From Candidatus Nanosynbacter sp. TM7-053 (GTDB lineage: Bacteria > Patescibacteriota > Saccharimonadia > Saccharimonadales > Saccharimonadaceae), in NCBI RefSeq assembly GCF_022828375.1, contig NZ_JAJQJX010000002.1, forward strand, positions 62,001 through 126,000: DNA of 64,000 bases. Reading direction: 5' to 3'. The first letter of the stretch is position 1, and every line of letters starts with the position of its first letter. This document shows positions 1 to 8,142 of the stretch, piece after piece. The position numbers and the translations under genes were made by a program. The notes under the pieces are model-generated. The model saw nothing but the letters and a program-made list of their open reading frames with translations, did no database searches and had not been told where the DNA came from.

Positions 1-1
1 A

Positions 2-145
2 AGCAAAAATAGTGACGCTCCAGATAGCGATAAGAAAGCTCTTGATGGCGCGGATAGTGTAGAAATTACTCTGACAATTCAATCACCTAGCAAGCAAGTT
101 TCTGATTCGCAAACCTTAACAATACGAAAGATAAATAACCTATGA
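2..145 (+). CDS. C-terminal end of a pilin-operon protein (partial)
   Basis: The open frame enters from the left edge and stops with TGA at 143-145. Its last 47 residues are polar and end in alternating beta-like segments (VEITLTIQSP, SDSQTLTIRK), as in the globular tails of minor pseudopilins. The stop overlaps the ATG of the next gene (ATGA), so the two are translationally coupled. The N-terminal prepilin signal lies outside the window, so membership of the pilin family is inferred from context. Confidence 0.55.
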   Translation, partial: SKNSDAPDSDKKALDGADSVEITLTIQSPSKQVSDSQTLTIRKINNL

Positions 146-1896
146 TTCAACAAAAAAATGGCTATTCCTTGGTGCTGATCATACTTATGAGCACTTTTAT
201 ATTGGCGCTTTTGGCTGGCGCCATGAGGGTTGTTACTCAGTCGTATATTTACTCTCAGGAAGAGTACTATTATAAATTAGCCCAAGAAGCTGGCGAGGCG
301 GGTACGGCTTACGCTAATGCTTGTTTGGATGCTAATAAAGCTGAACAATCATGGAGTTCGGCTCCTGGTGGGATTGGGCCACTTCACCCAGAAACCAATT
401 GCAAGGGGGCTGTAACTTTTCCTGGTAATAGATATGTATTTGAGAATAGTAAGTTAAGAACGACTTTTGAAGTCGGTGATTTGGAAGCGTCAACTAAAAG
501 AGCAGCCTTGTCAGCTGCTACTGCTCAGATTTCATCTGTGGGTCGAGTTGAAATAACAAATGGTAGCGGTGTTGTTCTAAAGACTTATGTCGCTGTTGTA
601 AAAAAATCAGTTACTTGGCCGGCTGATATTGACGCAACGCGTACAGTAAGCGGCACCAACCGTACGTGTGCGATTCTGTCGAATAATGTATGGTGTTGGG
701 GTAAAAATAATATGGGGCAATTGGGTGATGGAACTACCAGCAACTCTAATATTCCAGTGAAAGTTCGTTCTGTTGGTGATATGAGGAATGGCGAGATTAT
801 TGATGTTTTTACAGCACAGCACCATAGTTGTGTATTAACTAAATCGAGTACTGGTAGGAGAATATATTGTTGGGGTGATAATAGATCTGGACAACTGGGC
901 AATAGTGATTTTGGTGGTAGCTATTCTGCTGTACCAATTGAGATTAAAGTTGTTAGCCCGGCTGCAATCTCGGATTTTTCTGGAGATAAAATTAGCGCAA
1001 TTGGAGGGACGGGTGATACTTCGTGTGCTATCGCATCAGGTAAGGTGTACTGTTGGGGCGGGAATGACAGGGGGCAATTAGGCTACGGTAGTCCAGGTAG
1101 TCCTGGCTATAGCGCAGTACCAGCGATGATTAATTCGGGCGGACTCAACAGGATTCCTAATAATTATTCCGCCACTAAGTTATCGACTGGTGGATCTCGT
1201 TCACGGACTATGTGTGTTATAACTACTGAAAAAAGGGCTTACTGTTGGGGGCAGGCTAAGTTTGGGCAGCTGGGTGTTGGTCCAATAACTGGCGATAATT
1301 ATAGTCGAGCTACTCGAGTTAGGGGATTGGAAGATGTGACCGACATATCTCAGGATGGATATTGGTGGGAAAAAGATCCTGATTATGTAACTCACACCTG
1401 CGCTATCGCCAATGCGGGCAGGGTATATTGCTGGGGTGGCGCTGGACGCGGACAGGCTGGATCTCTGGGGAGTGGTACTCCTAAAAAGCATATTGAGCCG
1501 GAGTTGGTTCATGGTTTGCCTGGGGTGGCTTTGCAGGTTGAGGTTGGTATTTCTCATTCTTGTGCTTTAATGAATAATGGCGGAGAAAATGAAGTGTATT
1601 GCTGGGGAAATAATGAGATGGGTCAACTGGGGGCAAACATGGAATATAAGAATCCTCCTGACGGAATTATATGGACATATAAACCTAGTCAAGTTAAGGA
1701 CGGGCTGCCTGCGGGAGAGAGGATTGTTAGTTTGTCAGCCGGAGCTAACCGCGGCTGTGTTATTATGACAAATAAACGCTCGTACTGCTGGGGGTTAAAT
1801 AATGAAGGACAAATCGGTGATGGTACTAATGTAGATAGGATTAGTCCAACAGAGTCTTTATTCTTGCGTCCAACGCAGAATCGATACATATATTAA
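142..1896 (+). CDS. Pseudopilin-like membrane protein with a seven-repeat RCC1 beta-propeller
   Basis: Residues 1-40 form a PilX-like N-terminus: a short polar head (MIQQKNGYSLVLI) and one hydrophobic helix, followed by a pilin-like amphipathic helix to about 60. From about residue 175 to the end there are seven RCC1/ATS1-type repeats, each with the core C-x(n)-(V/I/A/S)YCWG or WCWG followed by a GQLG-like turn. Seven repeats match a closed seven-bladed propeller. Each repeat carries two cysteines, so about 14 cysteines could form one disulfide per blade. This suggests an extracellular fold presented by a minor pilin, perhaps at the pilus tip as an adhesin (inference). RCC1 propellers bind proteins or carbohydrates; no catalytic residues are evident. 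It starts by ATGA overlap with the upstream pilin-operon gene. Confidence 0.8.
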   Translation: MIQQKNGYSLVLIILMSTFILALLAGAMRVVTQSYIYSQEEYYYKLAQEAGEAGTAYANACLDANKAEQSWSSAPGGIGPLHPETNCKGAVTFPGNRYVFENSKLRTTFEVGDLEASTKRAALSAATAQISSVGRVEITNGSGVVLKTYVAVVKKSVTWPADIDATRTVSGTNRTCAILSNNVWCWGKNNMGQLGDGTTSNSNIPVKVRSVGDMRNGEIIDVFTAQHHSCVLTKSSTGRRIYCWGDNRSGQLGNSDFGGSYSAVPIEIKVVSPAAISDFSGDKISAIGGTGDTSCAIASGKVYCWGGNDRGQLGYGSPGSPGYSAVPAMINSGGLNRIPNNYSATKLSTGGSRSRTMCVITTEKRAYCWGQAKFGQLGVGPITGDNYSRATRVRGLEDVTDISQDGYWWEKDPDYVTHTCAIANAGRVYCWGGAGRGQAGSLGSGTPKKHIEPELVHGLPGVALQVEVGISHSCALMNNGGENEVYCWGNNEMGQLGANMEYKNPPDGIIWTYKPSQVKDGLPAGERIVSLSAGANRGCVIMTNKRSYCWGLNNEGQIGDGTNVDRISPTESLFLRPTQNRYIY

Positions 1897-1904
1897 AAAA
1901 ATGC

Positions 1905-1933
1905 TTGCGCTTTTAAAAACGTTGTAGTATTAT
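1905..1933 (+). promoter_or_regulatory. Promoter of the downstream pilin gene
   Basis: TTGCGC at 1905-1910 and TATTAT at 1928-1933 are separated by 17 bp. This gives a leader of about 35 nt that contains an AGGGGG ribosome binding site near 1961, ahead of the GTG start at 1976. The pilin therefore has its own transcript, apart from the RCC1 gene. Confidence 0.55.
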
Positions 1934-1975
1934 CGAATTACAAATTAAAATAATATATTTAGGGGGCACATTATC

Positions 1976-2410
1976 GTGACTACAAAGAATATAAAAAATC
2001 AAGGTTTTACACTAGTTGAGCTTTTGATCGTTATCGTGATCATTGCAATTTTGACAGTCGTTTCTTTGGTTGCATACAACGGTTTGCAAAACCAGGCAAA
2101 GACATCTGCTGCTAAATCTGCTGCTGACGCCGTTGCTAAGAAAGCTGAGCTATACAATACAGCAAAGAGTAGTTATCCAACTGGTTTGGGAGACATAACA
2201 AACGCAGCTAATTCTGGCGAACCATACTACTTGGACGCAAATACAGTTAATGGAGGTTCTCTCACTGCTGGTACTCCTCCTACTGCAGGAGCTAACACTA
2301 TTGAGTATGTTCCATGTCCGACTACGGGTACTGCTACGGGTGCGCACGTTAAGTACTACAACTTCTCAAATAATACAGTAGAAGAGCGAAAAATCGGTAC
2401 TGGCTGTTAA
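1976..2410 (+). CDS. Type IV pilin (PilA-like)
   Basis: Classic class III signal: a short basic leader ending in QG, then FTLVELLIVIVIIAIL with Glu at mature position 5. Prepilin peptidase should cut between Gly and Phe (residues 10-11), leaving a mature pilin of about 134 residues. The C-terminal part has two cysteines (one in a VPCP motif, one as the last residue) that fit the pilin disulfide-bonded loop. The start is GTG, supported by AGGGGG about 10 nt upstream; no nearer ATG exists. It is monocistronic: own promoter, and a strong terminator 20 bp after the stop. It is probably the major pilin of the system whose minor components lie upstream. Confidence 0.9.
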   Translation: MTTKNIKNQGFTLVELLIVIVIIAILTVVSLVAYNGLQNQAKTSAAKSAADAVAKKAELYNTAKSSYPTGLGDITNAANSGEPYYLDANTVNGGSLTAGTPPTAGANTIEYVPCPTTGTATGAHVKYYNFSNNTVEERKIGTGC

Positions 2411-2430
2411 TTAGCTAAGTATATAAATAA

Positions 2431-2458
2431 AACTCCGGCGTTATGCCGGAGTTTTTTT
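2431..2458. terminator. Rho-independent terminator after the pilin gene
   Basis: Inverted repeat AACTCCGGC (2431-2439) and GCCGGAGTT (2445-2453) with a 5-nt loop, followed by seven T. On the minus strand the hairpin is followed by TTTTATTTAT, so it may also stop glyA transcription. Confidence 0.85.
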
Positions 2459-2473
2459 ATGTGCGGGTTTACA

Positions 2474-3742
2474 TTAAATATCGCGTAGAGTATGGCAGAA
2501 TTCTACGACTTCTTTACGTAGTTCAGCCAACTTATCGTCATTATCGCGACTATCTATTGACCGCTTCATCCATTCCGCGATTTTTTCCATGTCGTCTTCT
2601 TTGGCGCCTCGCGTTGTGACAGCTGGCGTGCCTAAGCGGATACCGCTTGGCCTGAATCTTGGTAGTGGGTCGTCTGGAATCGCATTAGCATTCAGTGTCA
2701 GACCGATTTTATCCATGGCGATTTCCGCTTCCTTGCCGTCAATGCCGAAACTGCTGTGAATATCTGCCAGAATCAAATGGTTGCTAGTGCCGCCAGTTAC
2801 CAGCTTAAAGCCGCGCTTTTGCAATTCTTCCGCCAGTCTTTTTGCATTTTTAACGATTTGCTCGGCGTAATCTTTGAATTCTGGCTGTAAAGCTTCTCCA
2901 AATGCTACGGCTTTTGCAGCGATGGTGTGCATGTGCGGTCCGCCTTGCGTGCCAGGGAATACTGCTCGATCAATCAACGTAGGTAAATTCTCGAGAGTTT
3001 TCTCTGGTTTTTTCAATGGATTGCCAACTATTCCTCGACTAAGAATCAACCCGCCTCGTGGTCCACGCAGAGTTTTATGAGTTGTTGTGGTAATTACATG
3101 AAAGCCATAGTCGAACGGGTTTTTGGCAACGCCACTAACGATTAGCCCCGCAATATGGCTCATGTCTGCCATTAGCATAGCGCCAACTTCGTTGCCGATT
3201 TCAGCGAATTTTCCGTAGTCTAACTCTCGTGGATATGCTGAAAATCCTGCCAGGATAATTTTTGGCTTGTGCTTAAGTGCTAATTGGCGAATTTCTTCAT
3301 AATCAATTTCGCCAGTGTCGATATTTTTTATACCATAGCGAATGAAATTGTATTCTCTGGCGCTACGAGTAACCGGGGCGCCGTGCGTAAGATGTCCGCC
3401 GTGAGCCAAATCCATAGCCAGAATAGTATCGCCAGGCTCGCACCAAGCGTAATAAACTGCCTCATTGGCTTGCGCGCCAGAATGTGGCTGGACGTTAGCG
3501 TGATCTGCTTTGAAAAGTTTCTTAGCGCGGTCAATCGCCAGCTGTTCGACTTGATCGGTGTTTTCTTGTCCGCCGTAATAACGCCGGCCAGGATAGCCTT
3601 CTGAATATTTATTAGTGAAAACACTACCAAGCGCCTGAAGCACATCTGACGAAACGTAATTCTCGCTAGGAATCAGTTCCAGGCCGTCCGTTTGGCGCTT
3701 TTTTTCTGCTTTTATAAGTTCTTCAATTTGCTTGTCTTTCAT
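2474..3742 (-). CDS. glyA: Serine hydroxymethyltransferase
   Basis: PLP enzyme that interconverts serine and glycine while loading one-carbon units onto tetrahydrofolate. The PLP lysine sits in [14 protein letters not shown], and the N-terminal [13 protein letters not shown] and [12 protein letters not shown] segments are typical. The protein is 422 residues, normal for the bacterial family. The start chosen is ATG at 3742, because GGAGG lies 7 nt before it and a -10 TATAAT at 3770-3765 places the transcript start just upstream; the frame stays open further up only by chance. FolD, the other one-carbon enzyme in the window, lies at 8143. Confidence 0.96.
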   Translation of the reverse strand: MKDKQIEELIKAEKKRQTDGLELIPSENYVSSDVLQALGSVFTNKYSEGYPGRRYYGGQENTDQVEQLAIDRAKKLFKADHANVQPHSGAQANEAVYYAWCEPGDTILAMDLAHGGHLTHGAPVTRSAREYNFIRYGIKNIDTGEIDYEEIRQLALKHKPKIILAGFSAYPRELDYGKFAEIGNEVGAMLMADMSHIAGLIVSGVAKNPFDYGFHVITTTTHKTLRGPRGGLILSRGIVGNPLKKPEKTLENLPTLIDRAVFPGTQGGPHMHTIAAKAVAFGEALQPEFKDYAEQIVKNAKRLAEELQKRGFKLVTGGTSNHLILADIHSSFGIDGKEAEIAMDKIGLTLNANAIPDDPLPRFRPSGIRLGTPAVTTRGAKEDDMEKIAEWMKRSIDSRDNDDKLAELRKEVVEFCHTLRDI

Positions 3743-3808
3743 GACTAAACCTCCGTTAATACTTATTATATCATTGCTTATATATATCATCAGTGATATA
3801 ATTTACGC
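3743..3808. promoter_or_regulatory. Divergent glyA / murA promoter region
   Basis: Two opposite -10 boxes share this 66-bp gap. TATAAT on the minus strand (3770-3765) gives glyA a short leader with GGAGG. TGATATAAT on the plus strand (TATAAT at 3797-3802) lies only 6 nt before the murA ATG at 3809, so transcription should begin on or next to the start codon. The XRE domain of the murA product could act here, which is untested. Confidence 0.6.
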
Positions 3809-5332
3809 ATGATAAAAGACAAGTATCTTCAAAAAATCGGCAATTTAATCGCTGAAAATCGTCAAAAACAAGGTTTGACACAGACGCAATTAGCTGAGGC
3901 GATTGGTACGTCGCAAAGCGCTATTAATCGCATTGAAAACGGGGGTCAGAACATTAGCATTGAGATGATTGCTCGAATTAGTGAAGTGCTTAATAATAAT
4001 ATTGTAACCGTGAATCATTCCGGAAAAATGAATTTTAAGGTAACTGGTGGCAAAAAATTGTCTGGTGAGATACAAGTTAAGACTAGTAAAAACGCTGCAG
4101 TTGGTCTTCTTTGTGCGAGTTTGTTGAATAAGGGGAAGACGACGCTTAGGAAGGTGGCGCGAATTGAGGAGGTCAACCGAATTATCGAGGTTCTGAACTC
4201 GATTGGCGTTAAAACTCGCTGGTTGGACGGTAGTGATCTTGAGATCGTGCCGCCAGCGCGTTTGAAGCTTGAAGATATGGATATTGCTGCGGCGAAGAGA
4301 ACTAGGACCGTGATTATGTTCCTTGGTCCGCTATTACATCAATATGACGATTTCAAATTGCCGTTTGCTGGCGGCTGTAATTTAGGCAAGCGCACGGTTG
4401 AGCCACACCTTAGTGGTTTGAGGCATTTTGGAATGAACGTCACGGCGGAAACTGATTATTATCACGCAAAAACTGATGTTAATTCTGGCGATCGAACGAT
4501 TTTGTTGACGGAGCGCGGCGATACGGTGACGGAAAATATCATTATGGCTGCGGCGTTGTCGCCAAGCACTACTATCATCCGCAACGCTAGCCCAAATTAT
4601 ATGGTTCAAGACGTCTGTTTCTTCTTGAAAAAGCTGGGCGTGAAAATTGAGGGAATTGGTACGACGACCTTGAAGATTACGGGTCGTAAACGCATTAGTA
4701 AAAATCTGGACTATTATCCGAGTGAAGACCCAATTGAAGCAATGAGCTTTATTGCGGCGGCTGCGGTGACGGATTCGGAAATTACCGTTCGTCGTGCGCC
4801 GATTGAATTCTTGGAGATTGAATTAGCAACATTGGCGGAAATGGGTCTTAAGTTTGAACTCAGCAAGGAATATTTTGCTAATAATGGGCAAACTCGTTTG
4901 GTTGATATTAAATTGCAGCGCTCCAAACTCCAGGCTGCCAAGGATAAACTTCACGCCTTGCCGTTTCCTGGAATTAATATGGACAATTTGCCGTTCTTGG
5001 GGCTTATCGCGACGGTGGCGAAGGGACGCACGTTGGTTCACGACTGGAGTTACGAGAACCGAGCAATTTACTTTACAGAGCTGAGCAAGCTGAATGCGCA
5101 AATCGAGCTGGTTGATCCACACCGTGTTTATATCACCGGTCCGACAAGATGGAAGCCGGCTGACGTTGTTGCTCCGCCAGCGCTTCGTCCATCTGTTGTG
5201 ATACTTTTGGCAATGCTTGCTGCTCCAGGTGTATCGATTCTTCGCGATGTATATTCAATTAATCGCGGATACGAGGAATTGGCGGCACGCTTAAATTCGC
5301 TAGGTGCTGATATTGAAGTGATTATTGAATAG
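3809..5332 (+). CDS. murA: XRE-type HTH domain fused to UDP-GlcNAc 1-carboxyvinyltransferase (MurA)
   Basis: MurA transfers enolpyruvate from PEP to UDP-GlcNAc, the first committed step of peptidoglycan synthesis. Residues 1-62 are a Cro/CI-type helix-turn-helix (IGNLIAENRQKQGLTQTQLA, then TSQSAINRIENG). The MurA fold runs from about 74 to 507. The catalytic cysteine is Cys190 in AGGCNLGKR (equivalent to Cys115 of E. coli, the fosfomycin target), and the substrate KN pair is at 94-95 in TSKNAAV. The enzyme is therefore probably active, with an added DNA-binding head; usual MurA proteins are about 420 residues. The mRNA is probably leaderless. The 3' end overlaps the convergent phosphorylase gene by 11 bp. 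Confidence 0.9.
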   Translation: MIKDKYLQKIGNLIAENRQKQGLTQTQLAEAIGTSQSAINRIENGGQNISIEMIARISEVLNNNIVTVNHSGKMNFKVTGGKKLSGEIQVKTSKNAAVGLLCASLLNKGKTTLRKVARIEEVNRIIEVLNSIGVKTRWLDGSDLEIVPPARLKLEDMDIAAAKRTRTVIMFLGPLLHQYDDFKLPFAGGCNLGKRTVEPHLSGLRHFGMNVTAETDYYHAKTDVNSGDRTILLTERGDTVTENIIMAAALSPSTTIIRNASPNYMVQDVCFFLKKLGVKIEGIGTTTLKITGRKRISKNLDYYPSEDPIEAMSFIAAAAVTDSEITVRRAPIEFLEIELATLAEMGLKFELSKEYFANNGQTRLVDIKLQRSKLQAAKDKLHALPFPGINMDNLPFLGLIATVAKGRTLVHDWSYENRAIYFTELSKLNAQIELVDPHRVYITGPTRWKPADVVAPPALRPSVVILLAMLAAPGVSILRDVYSINRGYEELAARLNSLGADIEVIIE

Positions 5333-7127
5333 GAATTCGCTTGATCTGCGGTTCTTTTTTAGGCTGGATTTGCGGTTTTGGAAAAATAAATTTGAGATAA
5401 TCTTTCATCATTCGGGCGCCGGAAATAATTGGTAAATAGTTGCTCAATTGGTGGCGGATATGTTTTTCTAACAATTGGTCATTTTTCAAAATAGCGGCAG
5501 CTTTATGCATGTTGACGTACAGAGATGAAACTTCGGCTTCGTAGTTTCTCCCGGTAACCTCGAGGCAAGCGATTGGCTGAACATCGGCAACGCCGCCGTC
5601 ACTAGTGGAGATGAGGAGTTTCAAATTGGCGATGTCTTTCTCCCATGAAGTGCCACACGCTTCTAATCCAACGATAGGAATATTTATTGAGGCGTCTGAA
5701 CCGATTGCTAACGCTCGCCCCAACTCCTCGTCATAGTCTTGTATATAATGAACACGCTCCTTGAGGACTGGATCGTTATCAATCAATTTTAATACTTCGA
5801 GCAATTTCTGATACATCGTTACGTCGCCTTGGTGAACTTTTCCTGTCAGAATATAATGCGCGTTGTGGCTAATGAGAATTTGGCGCAATGAATCTGGGTT
5901 TTCAAACGGCATATAAGGTCGTTTGTAATTGGCGAATCTTCGCTTGAAGTCGAATAATATCGCGTTTTCTGGGATTTGTATGGATTTTCCGTACTGATCT
6001 TTGCGACTCAATAGGACTCGATTCAATTCCTTTCGACCGAGTTTTTTCAAATACCTCAAATCCGCGCTACTAAGCGAGTTTAATTTTTCAGAAAAATCAT
6101 TTGTGGGCAGTCCAAATTTATCGATAATTCCGTGATCGCGATATGTTTGCAACGTTTCAGGCAGTACCCACGTTTCAAGATCTATTCCATTGGTAATGGC
6201 TTGAAATTTAACTTTGTCGTTGTTGCGGTCGCGGAAATTTGCTACACGGGCATGTAGTTTACTAACACCATTCTTCGCTTCAGTAAGTTCAATTGCCAAA
6301 AGATTCGGCCTCAGTCTGTCGTTGCGAAATTGTTCCATTAGCCAGCAACGCACAGCATTACTTTTTATATTTGGCAGAACTAATTTTTCAAATTGCGAAC
6401 GATGGAATTCCGGTTCGGCTGCTTGAAGAAGCGTGTGGTTCGTGTAAAGTGTGTGTTTGCGAACGTAAACGACGGCTTCGTATAAATTCATTCCGTTAGC
6501 GCACAGTTCGTCTAGTCGTGCCAATGCGGCAAAAATCGTTGCGGTCTCATTAAGTTGAATAACAGCCGGCTTAATACCGAGGAGTTTTAATGCTTTATAG
6601 CCACCAAATCCCAGCGCTACTTCTTGGTATAATCTATGATCGCCAGATCCGTCGCCTTCGTACAATTGCCCAAAGTTCGGTTCTGAAATTGTAACAAATT
6701 GCGTTGAGCCGAGCGTCTTCTTAAAAATGCTTAAGCTTGCATCTGGGAATCCGTTTGAACTTACGAAAACTTCGTCAATATATTCAAATCCGTAATCTTG
6801 AGGTGAAACGGATTCTGAAAACTCTTCTTGCGCGAGGTCGGTAATTTTCTGGTGTGATTCGCTGCGATAAAACGGCGTTACTACTACGAACGGAACTTCC
6901 AATTTTTCAGCTACACGTCGCGTGTCCGCCGCTAAAACTCCAAGTCCGCCGCCACCTTTAATGCCGTTGGACTTATCATAAATTTCCATTGTCCAATAGA
7001 CATATGGTCGGTTTTCAGATAATTGATGTGTTAAACTGCTTCGTTCAATCACATCATAAAATTCGGACGCATCTTCAATGTCATGCGGTTGGTATTTTGG
7101 TTTTTCTGTATAAATATATGGATCCAT
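5322..7127 (-). CDS. Alpha-glucan (glycogen/maltodextrin) phosphorylase-like, GT35 family
   Basis: Predicted to release glucose-1-phosphate from alpha-1,4-glucans with PLP as cofactor. Family marks: an N-terminal GGGGLGVLAADT segment, RRFANYKRP in the middle (like the phosphorylase RR-x-YKR motif), and GTSWEK near residue 500, which aligns with the GTSNMK motif carrying the PLP lysine, followed by SDGGVADV in place of the usual DGANVE. At 601 residues it is shorter than E. coli GlgP (about 800) and resembles the compact alpha-glucan phosphorylases. ATG at 7127 is preceded by AAAGGG. It may feed stored or scavenged glucan into the glycolytic genes at 16505-19959. Confidence 0.8.
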   Translation of the reverse strand: MDPYIYTEKPKYQPHDIEDASEFYDVIERSSLTHQLSENRPYVYWTMEIYDKSNGIKGGGGLGVLAADTRRVAEKLEVPFVVVTPFYRSESHQKITDLAQEEFSESVSPQDYGFEYIDEVFVSSNGFPDASLSIFKKTLGSTQFVTISEPNFGQLYEGDGSGDHRLYQEVALGFGGYKALKLLGIKPAVIQLNETATIFAALARLDELCANGMNLYEAVVYVRKHTLYTNHTLLQAAEPEFHRSQFEKLVLPNIKSNAVRCWLMEQFRNDRLRPNLLAIELTEAKNGVSKLHARVANFRDRNNDKVKFQAITNGIDLETWVLPETLQTYRDHGIIDKFGLPTNDFSEKLNSLSSADLRYLKKLGRKELNRVLLSRKDQYGKSIQIPENAILFDFKRRFANYKRPYMPFENPDSLRQILISHNAHYILTGKVHQGDVTMYQKLLEVLKLIDNDPVLKERVHYIQDYDEELGRALAIGSDASINIPIVGLEACGTSWEKDIANLKLLISTSDGGVADVQPIACLEVTGRNYEAEVSSLYVNMHKAAAILKNDQLLEKHIRHQLSNYLPIISGARMMKDYLKFIFPKPQIQPKKEPQIKRIPIQ

Positions 7128-7159
7128 CGATGCCCTTTATGGATTGAAATTGTCTAACT

Positions 7160-7234
7160 TGGTGCGGGTGGGGAGAATCGAACTCCCATCTCAAGTTTGG
7201 AAAACTTGCATACTAACCGCTGTACTACACCCGC
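7160..7234 (-). tRNA. tRNA-Gly (TCC)
   Basis: Acceptor GCGGGTG pairs with CACCCGC, discriminator A, and CCA is encoded. The anticodon stem CAAGT/ACTTG holds loop TTTCCAA with anticodon TCC. The T-arm carries TTCGATT. Confidence 0.95.
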
Positions 7235-7277
7235 AAGCTTTTACTATTGTAGCAGAAAGATGTTATAATGTGAATAC

Positions 7278-7354
7278 GCCCTGATAGCTCAGTTGGATAG
7301 AGCAGAGGACTTCTAAGCCTAAGGTCGTAGGTTCGAATCCTACTCGGGGCGCCA
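7278..7354 (+). tRNA. tRNA-Arg (TCT)
   Basis: Acceptor GCCCTGA/TCGGGGC, discriminator G and encoded CCA. The D-arm, and T-arm GTAGG-TTCGAAT-CCTAC, are regular. Anticodon loop CTTCTAA gives TCT. The anticodon stem GAGGA/GCCTA is unusual: only the three middle pairs are Watson-Crick, and both ends are purine-purine (G27-A43, A31-G39). A TATAAT box at 7264-7269 lies 8 nt before the 5' end. Confidence 0.88.
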
Positions 7355-7378
7355 TTTCATATAACTAATGGGGGATAT

Positions 7379-7792
7379 ATGGACGCGAATCAGAAGCCGC
7401 AAATGACACGGGAAATGATGGAAAGGCTATATGGTCGTATGAATACGTTGAGCAATAGTAGCTCTAGAGCGTATGGGGATACGGGCAGAATGCTAACCGC
7501 TAATCGTAGCGTGAATTCAGGGCGTCGATATATTAAAGGATACGAATCTTCGATATCGGCCAATAATTCTGATAATAGAAGGTGTACTCCTAGTTCAGGA
7601 GTGAGTGGATCGGTTCAATCTGATAATTCTAGTAATGTAGCTGACACGGGATTGTCTGGCGGGAATCGACGAGTCAATGGTCTACAAAATAACAGTGTTC
7701 CGTCAGGTGCGAATAACTCTCGCCAATCTTTCAATGCTAATCGAACTACTTTTCGTGAACCACCTTCTCGCGGGTATAATCCGTTTGGATAA
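7379..7792 (+). CDS. Hypothetical low-complexity Ser/Asn/Arg-rich protein
   Basis: A 137-residue protein with no recognisable domain, signal peptide or membrane segment. It is rich in Ser, Asn, Gly and Arg and lacks hydrophobic core sequence, so it is probably intrinsically disordered and basic. GGGGGAT lies just before the ATG and a strong terminator overlaps the stop, which supports a real gene. It follows tRNA-Arg by 24 bp and may be read from the same promoter. A nucleic-acid-binding or secreted role is possible, but nothing in the sequence decides. Confidence 0.65.
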   Translation: MDANQKPQMTREMMERLYGRMNTLSNSSSRAYGDTGRMLTANRSVNSGRRYIKGYESSISANNSDNRRCTPSSGVSGSVQSDNSSNVADTGLSGGNRRVNGLQNNSVPSGANNSRQSFNANRTTFREPPSRGYNPFG

Positions 7793-7828
7793 GAAAATAA
7801 CCTCACTTCAATGTGAGGTTATTTTCTT
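7791..7828. terminator. Perfect 16-bp bidirectional terminator
   Basis: AAGAAAATAACCTCAC (7791-7806) is fully complementary to 7813-7828, with a 6-nt loop. The arms are A-rich then T-rich on both strands, so it can end the plus-strand gene (whose TAA it overlaps). Its last base is also the final A of the CCA end of the minus-strand tRNA-Lys, so it can end that transcript too. Confidence 0.8.
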
Positions 7829-7904
7829 GGAGGGCCAGGAGGGGCTCGAACCCTCGACACCCTGCTTAAGAGGCAGGTGCTCTAACCAGCTGAGCTACTG
7901 GCCC
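7828..7904 (-). tRNA. tRNA-Lys (CTT)
   Basis: Acceptor GGGCCAG/CTGGCCC, encoded CCA, anticodon stem CCTGC/GCAGG with loop CTCTTAA, anticodon CTT. T-arm GAGGG-TTCGAGC-CCCTC. The discriminator base is T, unusual for a lysine tRNA. Confidence 0.93.
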
Positions 7905-7989
7905 ACAATTTCATTATACAACAATCAATAAAAATGTCTACCGTTTTATTGAAAATAATTTATCGGTGTGAATAAATTGTCGTAAAACT

Positions 7990-8068
7990 TGGGGCGAATG
8001 ATGGGGTTCGAACCCACGGCCTCCGGAGCCACAATCCAGCGCTCTAACCAAGCTGAGCTACATCCGCC
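7990..8068 (-). tRNA. tRNA-His (GTG)
   Basis: Acceptor GCGGATG/CATTCGC with the extra 5' G opposite discriminator C that marks histidine tRNAs. CCA is encoded. Anticodon stem CTGGA/TCCGG with loop TTGTGGC gives GTG. Confidence 0.95.
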
Positions 8069-8142
8069 ACAACCAAGCTTCTCAAATTATAGCACACACT
8101 ATATCTGTACTCAAGATGGTAAAATTGCTATACTTAATGACA

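Noticed and set aside
585..902. Long minus-strand open frames opposite the RCC1 gene
   Set aside because: They mirror the repeat codons of the plus-strand gene and have no supporting signals or recognisable product.
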